A stretch of DNA of 64,000 nt. It comes from Planctomycetales bacterium (GTDB lineage Bacteria; Planctomycetota; Planctomycetia; Pirellulales; Pirellulaceae). This document shows, piece by piece, positions 24,553 through 32,127 of the stretch. The stretch is taken from NCBI GenBank assembly GCA_020426845.1, contig JAGQPF010000087.1, positions 25,586 to 89,585 of the forward strand. The letters run 5' to 3'. Position numbers and translations under genes: made by a program. Every line of letters begins with the position of its first letter. The stretch's first letter is position 1. Under the pieces are notes generated by a model. The model saw nothing but the letters and a program-made list of their open reading frames with translations, was not told where the DNA came from and did not search any database.

Positions 24553-25332
24553 CGCGGGCTCGGCAGGCGCCGAGGTGTTGGCGTCAGCGACCGGCCGGGC
24601 CTCCATCGCAGGCGACCCTTGTGAGGCTCGGTGGACCGGTCGCGGGCGCCATGTTCTCCAGTGCCATGCCGCTTTTAAGGCTGTCCAGCCATAGCTGGCC
24701 GTTAGCTTCTTGCCTTCGTTGGTGCGGCGAGGGTGATACGCAATCGGGATCTGATAGATCGGGATTCCCGCCCGCATCAATTTCGCCGTGATCTCGACAC
24801 AGCCTTCGAATCCGGTTGACTCGAGTTGGAAGCTTTCGAGCACATGCCGGGGTGTAAGCTTGTAGCAAGTCGCGTGGTCGCGCACCCATCTGCGGTGGAT
24901 GGCGAGCATTGCCACGTCGATTGCCAGCACTCCTGCCGCGAACATCCAGCGGCGCGGCCGCGACCAGTAGCTGGGCCGCTTGCCGTAAACAGCCAACGGT
25001 CCGCCTCCGATCGAGTCCGCCTTGGCGAGCAACCGTGGGATGTCAGCCGGGTCATATTCCAGATCGGCGTCTTGGACGAGCACCCAATCGCCCGTGGCGA
25101 CGGCGAGTCCAGCTCGTACCGCGGAGGTCTTGCCGCCGTTGCTCGGCTGCAAGATGAGTTTGGCAGTGACAGGCGCGGCCTCTTGGAGGATCTCTGTGGT
25201 CCCGTCCGATGAGCCGTCATCCACCAGGATCAGCTCGACATCCTCCAAATTGAGCTCCTCGAATCGAGCGATCACGCTGCGAATCGTAGCCCGCTCGTTG
25301 TAAACGGGAATGATGACAGAAAGCCGTTTCAT
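24532..25332 (-). CDS. GT2 glycosyltransferase (polyprenyl-phosphate sugar synthase-like)
   Basis: The 266-residue protein has the GT2 fold with SVIIPVYNERATI at the N-terminus, ELILVDDGSSDGT, the NGGKTSAVRAGLA segment, the metal-binding VQDADLEYDP, and GFEGCVEITAKL, as in dolichyl- or undecaprenyl-phosphate mannose/glucose synthases. It should charge a polyprenyl phosphate carrier, which would feed the neighbouring GT39-type enzyme. The C-terminal 35-40 residues ([17 protein letters not shown] and onwards) are encoded across a CGGGCCTC hairpin repeat at 24596-24630 and look like an added tail with no family counterpart. The gene overlaps the GT39 gene by 21 bp in a convergent arrangement. 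Confidence 0.87.
   Translation of the reverse strand: MKRLSVIIPVYNERATIRSVIARFEELNLEDVELILVDDGSSDGTTEILQEAAPVTAKLILQPSNGGKTSAVRAGLAVATGDWVLVQDADLEYDPADIPRLLAKADSIGGGPLAVYGKRPSYWSRPRRWMFAAGVLAIDVAMLAIHRRWVRDHATCYKLTPRHVLESFQLESTGFEGCVEITAKLMRAGIPIYQIPIAYHPRRTNEGKKLTASYGWTALKAAWHWRTWRPRPVHRASQGSPAMEARPVADANTSAPAEPASVRVDA
24587..24643 (+). repeat. CGGGCCTC hairpin repeat with extended outer stem, inside the GT2 gene
   Basis: The core 24596-24630 has arms CGGGCCTC and GAGGCTCG (one mismatch). An outer pair, GCGACCGG (24587-24594) and CCGGTCGC (24636-24643), is perfectly complementary and extends the hairpin to 57 bp. Confidence 0.88.
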
Positions 25333-26316
25333 GCTTGCCTCCCGTGGTTGAAGGGAGCGCAGCGGCGCGCCTCACCGCCACCCTGGTTGGTGAGCTCCTG
25401 ACAAGAAGTCACCAATTCAGGTGATTGTGTGTCAACTGGCCAAGCAGAAAGACGCCCCGCTTGAGCGGCGCCTTGCTTGCAGCGCCCCGAGTGCCCCGTA
25501 TGCCCAAGATAAGAGTTGGCGGCAGAAAGAAAGTCGCTCAATGAGAAAGCGATTGAGCTGTGTATGAAACTAACAGATGACAGAAACATGTCAACAAAAA
25601 AACGCGGGCTGCGCGTGCGCGTCGTATGCAAACTAGTTCTCCGGAAGTTGTTAGTGAAGACAAAAAAATTTGGCGAACTGTGGAGAGTTGGTTCGTTGTT
25701 GTTGCGTGACATTGCTGACGCTGCCGAAGCAAACGAAGCAGGCGGTCGAAGAGCGGCATTGAAGCTTCTTCAGCACGCTGCAAGGGAATGAAGCAAGCGA
25801 TGCTTCGGCTGTTTCAAAGGCATCGAAAAGCGATGATGCAACGAGCTTGCGCGGAGCGCAATGTTCAATGCGGCATCGCGCTCGGAAACTGCGCGCAAGC
25901 GACGCTACGATGGAACGAGAACCGCACAACTGCGCGTGACTCGCGTTTGTGCTCGTGGATCTATCGTTTGCTGCGCGCGATTGTGGGATAGAAATTGGCG
26001 CACAAAATCCGTGTTGTTCGTCCCGCATGCGCATTGGAATGGCAGTGGCTTAACACGCTTGACGAGCGGTCCGCCAACGCGGCGTGATTTGTCAATCGCC
26101 GTGGCGAATCGGCGTTGGCCTCGCAATCGGCCTGCACTTCGAAGGCGGAATGTGGCTCAGGCAGAGTCTCGAGCGCGTGGCCGATCTCCTGCCATGCTCG
26201 TGCAGGTGGTCCCAAGGGGCGCGATCGCGGGGCCCCGCCTTGGGGACGGAACGCCAGTTCGTTAGGATGCGTTTGCCGCATTTCCGTTTTGGAGCGGCTT
26301 TCGTTCACCCGCGTCG
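25333..26316. other. 984-bp gap without a supported gene, with an AT-richer stretch
   Basis: No frame in this gap has domain features; the longest candidates (25516-25791 plus, 25651-26034 minus) look fortuitous. The stretch 25.51-25.71 kb is clearly less GC-rich than its surroundings. It contains a minus-strand TTGACA (25594-25589), a possible -35 element for the GT2 gene, but without a convincing -10 at 17 nt. A regulatory or small-RNA role cannot be judged by eye. Confidence 0.5.
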
Positions 26317-28023
26317 ATGTGCTGCATGAGCTTTGAAGACCCGCTGCTTGGCTTGGCCATCATTTTGGTGATGGGAATTGTGGGCGGTGAATTGGTGGGC
26401 CGCCTGCACCTGCCCAAAGTCACCGGATGGATTGGGACGGGGATCGCTTTGCGCGCCATGCAAATGCCCGGCATGGAGGATCTCACCCGCTACTCGGCCT
26501 TCGCCAATTTTGTGCTGGGCTATATCGCCTTCACGCTGGGTGCGACCTTGCATCTGGCCAGTCTGCGAAACGCGCGACTGCGGCTCGGCTTGTTGATGCT
26601 CGCCGAATTGGTCTGCACGCCCGCCGTCGTGGTGTTGGGGATGGTGTTTGTGGCGGGCATGGACGCGCGAGCTGCGCTGCTGCTGGGCGCGATTGCCATC
26701 GCCGGTGCGCCCGGCACCACCGCGCTGGTCGCACAGGAGGCACGCGCCAAAGGCATTCTCACTCGCACCTTGGTCGCGGCAGTCGCTCTGATCGACATGG
26801 TCGCCGTCGGCGGCTTCGTGTTTGCCGCATCCTTCATTCCCGGCGGAGCGGAGAACACGTGGCAGCACGCCTTCGCGTCCGTGGGCGCCGAGTTCGCCGC
26901 CACTGCCGGCGTGGGCGTTGGCTGCTCGGTCGTCGCGCTGCTGCTGACGCGATTCGTCGTTGGCCCAGCATTTCTGGGGCCGGTGATGGTGGCCGTGATT
27001 CTCGGCGCTTGGGGCGCTGCGCGTGGCTTCAACTGTTCGGGCATCCTGGCCTGCACGTTTGCCGGCATCGCCGCCTCCAATCTGAGGCATGATGTGATCC
27101 GCGCCACGGAGGCTTACCTGTCGACTTTCGGCGGCGCGTTGTTCGCCGGCTTTTATACGCTCGCCGGCATGCGGCTCGACTTCAGCTTGGTGCTGCCGAT
27201 GATCGGAATGGTGATCATTTACTTCGCCGCCCGCGTGGTCGGCAAGTCGATCGGCGCCTTTGCCGCGATGTCAATCGCCGGCGCCACCTGGCCTGTCCGC
27301 AAGTATCTCGGCCCCGCGTTGCTGCCCCATGGCGGCGTGGCGGTCGGTTTGATTCTCGTCGTGCAGTCGGATCCGCGGCTTGCCGAATGGGGCCAGACCG
27401 TCACGACCGTCGGCTTGGCGGCGTTGGCCATCAATCAGCTGCTCGGCCCAAGCGTCACGCGATATTGCCTGCAGGCCGCCGGCGAGGCGAACATGGACCG
27501 CGCTCGACTGCTCGATTTTCTCGATGAGCATCACATCACCGTCGACCTCACCGGCAAGAGCAAGGATGAGATTATTCGCGGGCTCGCCGCGCAGCTCTAT
27601 GGCGTCGAGCGGTTTTCGATTTCACAAGAGGAGTTCATCGAGCTGGCGATTCAGCGCGAGAACGAGGAGTCCACTTGTCTAGGCGAGGGCCTGATGATTC
27701 CGCACGTGATTTTGCCCGAGGGCGCGGAGATGCAGGGCATGCTCGGCATCAGCACGCGCGGGCTGCAGTTGCAGGCGCCGGACGGAAAGCCAGTGCACGC
27801 GGTGTTGCTGCTGGCCACTCCGCAGACGGACCGCAAACGCCACTTGGAGGTGTTGGCCGCCTTCGCCCGCGCGATCACGCAGAACGGCAGCCTCCGCGAG
27901 CAGCTCTACCACGCCCGCAGCGCTGCCCATGCCTACGACGTGCTCCATGCCGATGAGGCCCAGGACATGAACTACTTCTTGGAAGACGCGATGGAGCGCG
28001 CCGGCGTGTTCGAAAAGGGCTAG
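26317..28023 (+). CDS. CPA2-type cation:proton antiporter fused to a PTS EIIA domain
   Basis: The 568-residue protein starts with a monovalent cation:proton antiporter-2 membrane domain (about residues 8-380, 11-13 helices; VTGWIGTGIALRAMQ, AIAIAGAPGTTALVAQE, LPHGGVAVGLILVVQ). The C-terminal 170 residues match the PTS fructose/mannitol EIIA type (LLDFLDEHHITVDLTGKSKDEIIRGL, split here as HHITVDLTGKSKDEI; GLMIPHVILPEG), with His463 as the likely phosphorylated residue. It should exchange Na+ or K+ for protons across the inner membrane, with activity possibly set by phosphorylation or by interaction with PTS-like components. No PTS genes are visible nearby. ATG 26326 is an alternative start three codons later. 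Confidence 0.87.
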   Translation: MCCMSFEDPLLGLAIILVMGIVGGELVGRLHLPKVTGWIGTGIALRAMQMPGMEDLTRYSAFANFVLGYIAFTLGATLHLASLRNARLRLGLLMLAELVCTPAVVVLGMVFVAGMDARAALLLGAIAIAGAPGTTALVAQEARAKGILTRTLVAAVALIDMVAVGGFVFAASFIPGGAENTWQHAFASVGAEFAATAGVGVGCSVVALLLTRFVVGPAFLGPVMVAVILGAWGAARGFNCSGILACTFAGIAASNLRHDVIRATEAYLSTFGGALFAGFYTLAGMRLDFSLVLPMIGMVIIYFAARVVGKSIGAFAAMSIAGATWPVRKYLGPALLPHGGVAVGLILVVQSDPRLAEWGQTVTTVGLAALAINQLLGPSVTRYCLQAAGEANMDRARLLDFLDEHHITVDLTGKSKDEIIRGLAAQLYGVERFSISQEEFIELAIQRENEESTCLGEGLMIPHVILPEGAEMQGMLGISTRGLQLQAPDGKPVHAVLLLATPQTDRKRHLEVLAAFARAITQNGSLREQLYHARSAAHAYDVLHADEAQDMNYFLEDAMERAGVFEKG

Positions 28024-28163
28024 TGCCCCGTCAACACTAAAACGGTGGGTTGGTCGCCGCCCCAACCTCGTGGCTCGCCACGACTTCGCGAGTTCTCCAA
28101 CCCCAGAACGAAGGCTTGACGGTCCACTAGGAAGGCCGTGAAGCCGGGCAAGCAGATGAATCG
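28024..28163. other. Convergent intergenic gap with small hairpin
   Basis: The gap between the convergent antiporter and diguanylate cyclase genes contains a perfect 6-bp hairpin, TCGTGG-CTCG-CCACGA, near 28071-28086. No T-run follows, so it is only a weak terminator candidate. Confidence 0.35.
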
Positions 28164-29084
28164 CTACTCGGGGGCGCAGGCCGCGACTTGGTTGCGTCCC
28201 GACTCTTTGGCTTGGTAGAGCAAACTGTCCGCCCCGCTCATCAGTTCGGTCACGGTTTGGCAGCCGACGGTGAGCGCTTCGACGACTCCGATGCTGACGG
28301 TTACTTCCAGCAAGCCGTCGCTGGTTTCGAACGGCTTCTCCGCCACGGCTTTGCGGATTGACTCGGCCAAGGCGATCGCCGTGTCGCGATCACACTCGCC
28401 AGCGACCACGGCGAACTCTTCGCCACCGTAGCGACAGAAGATCTCGTCCTCCAGTTGCAATCGCGCTCGGCGACTGAACTCGCGCAACACTTCGTCGCCA
28501 GCGAGATGTCCGTGTGAGTCGTTTACCTGCTTGAAGTGATCGATGTCCATCATCAGCATCGCCAGCGGTCGCTGGTGGCGGCGGGCTCGGGTCAACTCGC
28601 GCTCCAACGCCTCCTCCATATACTGGCGATTGTGAGCTTGCGTCAGCCCGTCGGTGGTGACCATTCGGTACAGCGTGTGGTGGTACTGCACTTCGATGTC
28701 ATCGGCCGCCAGATACTTGAAGATCTGCTGGCCAATGCGAATGCGATCCTCCGGCTCGAGCACCTTCTCGGAGATTCGTTCGTCATTGACGAACGTTCCA
28801 TTGGTGCTGCCCAGGTCGGAGACGACGTAATTCACGCCGTCAAAGCGAATCGCCGCATGGTGCCGGGATACGGACTCGTCCATGACCTGGATATCGCATT
28901 CTCCGACGCGGCCAATCACGAAAGCGTCGCCGTCCAATTGCCAGAATCCACCCACATCGTCGGCGGGATGAATGCGAATCAGGCAGCCAACGCCTCCGTC
29001 CAGACAAACCGGCGCCAGCGAATGGAGCGACTGCGAGATCGTGAATTCGGTCATTGTGCAAGTTACCTGCGGGCGTCGAGTCAT
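28164..29084 (-). CDS. FHA-domain diguanylate cyclase (GGDEF)
   Basis: The 306-residue soluble protein has an N-terminal FHA domain (about 35-125: GRVGECDIQVMDESVSRHHA, in parts GRVGECDIQ and SVSRHHAAI; DLGSTNGTFVND) and a C-terminal GGDEF domain (about 135-300: DGLTQAHNRQYMEE, MDIDHFKQVNDSHGHLAGD, YGGEEFAVVAGE). GGEEF is an active-type signature for making cyclic di-GMP. The allosteric RxxD I-site expected just before it reads LEDE and is degenerate, so product feedback is probably absent. The FHA domain should bind phosphothreonine, tying c-di-GMP output to Ser/Thr kinases such as the one at 32.1-34.9 kb; that link is inferred. An ATG 30 nt later (MTEFTIS) is an alternative start. Confidence 0.92.
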   Translation of the reverse strand: MTRRPQVTCTMTEFTISQSLHSLAPVCLDGGVGCLIRIHPADDVGGFWQLDGDAFVIGRVGECDIQVMDESVSRHHAAIRFDGVNYVVSDLGSTNGTFVNDERISEKVLEPEDRIRIGQQIFKYLAADDIEVQYHHTLYRMVTTDGLTQAHNRQYMEEALERELTRARRHQRPLAMLMMDIDHFKQVNDSHGHLAGDEVLREFSRRARLQLEDEIFCRYGGEEFAVVAGECDRDTAIALAESIRKAVAEKPFETSDGLLEVTVSIGVVEALTVGCQTVTELMSGADSLLYQAKESGRNQVAACAPE

Positions 29085-29422
29085 CGCTGAGTAGGGAACG
29101 AGAGAAGCCTACCTTCTGTTGCGCCAAGAGCGCGAAAGTCGATGACTTTGTCAAAGAGAGGGGATGTAAAGTGCGTTGACCAGCGTGACTATTCCGGTTG
29201 TAGCGATTGTTCCGGCGTTGGCCGCCGATGGAGTCGGCGCACGGCTTTTTGGCTATTGTTCTGGCCAGCTGGGCACGATTGCTAAATGTTGAGCCTGCCA
29301 TGCGCGGGGATCGCGGGGATGGTGCGCCCTCGCCAGAATCACGGGGTATCCCCGCACTTGACTGGCGCGAGACACGCACCCGGGGAGTGGCTTGGAGGCC
29401 ACATTGTCCAGAGGGGCCGTCG
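29085..29422. other. Divergent intergenic region, no gene seen
   Basis: This 338-bp region separates the divergent FHA-GGDEF and TonB-receptor genes and must hold both promoters. A plus-strand TTGACC near 29178 followed after 17 nt by TGTAGC is a weak candidate. The receptor frame is open through most of the region, but without a signal peptide at the earlier starts. Confidence 0.4.
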
Positions 29423-31792
29423 ATGGATCGAATCAACACCGCTGCGCGCCGGGTGCTGTCGGCACTTTTGCTCGCGGCGTGGGCGAATGGGGCGTTCGCG
29501 GCAGACCACGCCGTGCGCGTGATGATCGCCGACCAAGAGCCTCCGGTGAAGTTGGAGAGCCAGCTTCATCAATTCGATCAGTTCCCTCGACTCGCTCAGG
29601 CCCCGCCCCCCGGCACGGAACACGCCCCTCCTGCGGCCTCGCCCGCGACGGGCGACTCCCCGCGCCAAGACAAGCCGATCTCGCCACTGCTCAATCGCAG
29701 CGACGGGCACGAGCCGCTCGTGGCGCTTAGCGAAACGGCACTCACCTTGTTCGGCGGGCTGGAGAGCCGCGACTTGCTGGACCCGAAACGGCGCGAGCTG
29801 ACCACGTCTCCGGGCTCGGATGTGGTGCTGGGCATCGAGGCGTTTTCACGAAAAACGACCGACTCGGGCAACTTGTTGCGCGAATCCAGCTCGTCGGTCG
29901 GCGTGACCGCGCAACAGCGGACGCCCATCACCACGGACACTCGCATTCGCGCCGGCCGCATGGGCCAAGTGCTGGCCTCGGGCTCCGCCTGGTTCCCGGC
30001 ACGCTTCGATCTCGACACCATGATGAGCAAGCTCGATTCGCAGCTGATTCAAGACATGGTTGTCATCAAGGGACCTTATAGCGGCCGGTATGGTCCCGGT
30101 TTTGGATTTGTCGACATTCAGCTCGTGCAGACGCCTCGCTACGACGACGGACACGAACTGCACGGCAGCACCACACTTGGTTATCAAACCAACGGCGAAC
30201 AATGGGCGGGCCGCCAGAGCGTCTGGGGCGGCAACGAGTCGTCGGGCTACTACGTGAGCTACGGGCACCGCACCGGTGTCGACTATCGCACCGGCCGAGG
30301 TTTCCGGATTCCGTCGAGCTACAATTCGCGAGACGTGTTCGCTGCGATTGGCCAGGACTTGGGCGAAGCGTCGCGTGTCGAGTTCAACTACTTGCGGCTC
30401 GATCAAACCGACGTCGAGTATCCGGGGCTCGTGTTCGACATCGACGCCTTGGTGACCAACGGGTACGAGCTCAAGTACTTTTCCGAAGAGGGAGTGTATT
30501 CGGACCGCTACTTCGGCGAGGTCTGGTACAACCACACGAACTTCCACGGAGACACGCTGAAGTCAGGCAAGGTTTCGCATATCCCGTCGATTCAGACCTT
30601 GCTGTATTCGCCGGACGGAATGAGCGGCGCCGCGTTCACTCAAGTGAACTCCGCGTCGTTGGGCGGCCGCAGCGTTTGGACGTGGGAGGGCCCCGGCGGT
30701 GAGGTGACGCTTGGCGCCGACTTCACGCAGTTCAAACAGGCGTTGAACGACATTGAGACGTTCTTGCCCCCGAACGACAACAACTTCCCGATCCCGAACT
30801 CGTTCTCCCGAGACTTGGGTGTGTTCGCCGAGTGGACGCGCGACGTCAGCGCCGCGACGGACCTGACGATCGGCGCTCGTGGCGATTATATTCGCACCGC
30901 GGCTGCGAATGATGTCATCGGTGTGCCGCTGCCCGTCAGCGACATTCTCGGAGCCAGTCTGACGCAGGACTTCGGACTCTGGTCGCTGTACGGATACGGG
31001 CAGCACCGGCTAAGCGACTCATTGACGCTGTCCGCGGGCGGCGCCTATGCTCAGCGCCCGCCGACGTTGACCGAGCTCTACGCTCTCAGTTCGTTCATCG
31101 GCACGCTGCAACGCGGCCTGACGTTTGTCGTCGGCGACCCCGAGCTCGACCCGGAGCGGCGCATTCAACTGGACCTGGGCGTTCAGTCGCAGGGCGAGTA
31201 CTTCCGGGGCGGCCTGCAGGGCTTTTACGCCTGGGTGGAGGACTTCATCACCTATGATCTGTTCACTCCGCCCGATCCTGGCGGCGGCTTGTCGGCGGGC
31301 GTGGCGTTCGTCAACACGCAACTGGCCACGTTGGCGGGTTTCGAAACCTATGGCGAGTGGACGCTGACCGGGCAGCTCGATGGCTTCGCGAATCTGGCTT
31401 TCATCGAGGGCCGCGACCTCGGCCGCGCCGACCGCAGCGGCGTGCTGGGCCGCAATCACGAACCGCTGCCGGGCATTCCCCCGCTGACCTCGATCCTCGG
31501 CCTGCGATTACACGAGGCAGGCACGAGTCCCCGCTGGGCATACGAGCTAACCTGCCGGGTCGTCGAAAATCAGGACCGCATCGCCGCCAGCCTCACCGAA
31601 CTGCCCACTCGCGGATTCACCATCTGGAATGTCCGCGCTTACCATCGCGTGACCGACCCGCTGCTGGTTTCGTTCGGCGTCGAAAACTTCACCAACAAGC
31701 ACTACATCGAGCACCTCGATTACCGCTCGGGCGGCATTGGCGTCTATCGCCCGGGCATCGGCTTCTATGTCGGCAGCGAGCTGGTCTACTAG
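29423..31792 (+). CDS. TonB-dependent outer-membrane receptor
   Basis: From ATG 29423, which has GAGGGG about 8 nt upstream, the product is 789 residues. The signal peptide is cleaved after GAFA. A proline-rich linker follows, then a plug domain (about 150-260: GRMGQVLASGSAWFPARFD; VIKGPYSGRYGPG, the usual VxKGPxSxxYG element) and a 22-strand-type barrel. C-terminal features are LLVSFGVENFTNKHYIEHL and the closing strand YVGSELVY. It imports a scarce ligand such as a siderophore, vitamin or oligosaccharide using TonB energy; the ligand cannot be read from the sequence. No ExbB, ExbD, TonB or SusD gene is adjacent. Confidence 0.9.
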   Translation: MDRINTAARRVLSALLLAAWANGAFAADHAVRVMIADQEPPVKLESQLHQFDQFPRLAQAPPPGTEHAPPAASPATGDSPRQDKPISPLLNRSDGHEPLVALSETALTLFGGLESRDLLDPKRRELTTSPGSDVVLGIEAFSRKTTDSGNLLRESSSSVGVTAQQRTPITTDTRIRAGRMGQVLASGSAWFPARFDLDTMMSKLDSQLIQDMVVIKGPYSGRYGPGFGFVDIQLVQTPRYDDGHELHGSTTLGYQTNGEQWAGRQSVWGGNESSGYYVSYGHRTGVDYRTGRGFRIPSSYNSRDVFAAIGQDLGEASRVEFNYLRLDQTDVEYPGLVFDIDALVTNGYELKYFSEEGVYSDRYFGEVWYNHTNFHGDTLKSGKVSHIPSIQTLLYSPDGMSGAAFTQVNSASLGGRSVWTWEGPGGEVTLGADFTQFKQALNDIETFLPPNDNNFPIPNSFSRDLGVFAEWTRDVSAATDLTIGARGDYIRTAAANDVIGVPLPVSDILGASLTQDFGLWSLYGYGQHRLSDSLTLSAGGAYAQRPPTLTELYALSSFIGTLQRGLTFVVGDPELDPERRIQLDLGVQSQGEYFRGGLQGFYAWVEDFITYDLFTPPDPGGGLSAGVAFVNTQLATLAGFETYGEWTLTGQLDGFANLAFIEGRDLGRADRSGVLGRNHEPLPGIPPLTSILGLRLHEAGTSPRWAYELTCRVVENQDRIAASLTELPTRGFTIWNVRAYHRVTDPLLVSFGVENFTNKHYIEHLDYRSGGIGVYRPGIGFYVGSELVY

Positions 31793-32127
31793 CACGTAGC
31801 ACAGGCTGCCAGCCTGTGACGAATGTGGTTTGGCCACAGGTTGCACTATGACAAGGCGGCTAGGGCACGCTTCGCGCGTAGCATGGGCGTCCTCGCCCGT
31901 GCAGAACGGCGCAACACCACTGCGCCGGCCGAGACCCGCTTTCTAGGGCATCGGCGGTGCTTTGCACCTACTCGCCGCGCACGGGCGAGGACGCCCATGC
32001 TACGGACGTTCCGTGCGGCTGCTCACCGCGCTCGCACGTAGCACAGGCTGCCAGCCTGTGACGAATGTGGTTTCGCCGCAGCCTGCACCACGACTGCAGG
32101 CTGGCAGCCTGCACTACGACAAGGCTG
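31793..32127. repeat. Gap built of palindromic repeats, including a 24-bp perfect inverted repeat
   Basis: There is no gene here. CACAGGCTGCCAGCCTGTG palindromes occur at 31800-31818 and 32042-32060, with a variant TGCAGGCTGGCAGCCTGCA at about 32095-32113. Between them a 24-bp arm at 31879-31902 (starts TAGCATGGGC) is exactly repeated in inverted orientation at 31979-32002, 76 nt apart. The sequence GCACGTAGCACAGGC is also repeated at both ends of the gap. Confidence 0.9.

Noticed and set aside
25516..25791. 91-codon frame in the 25.3-26.3 kb gap
   Set aside because: Lys/Arg-rich but without conserved features or ribosome site; a competing frame covers the same bases on the other strand.
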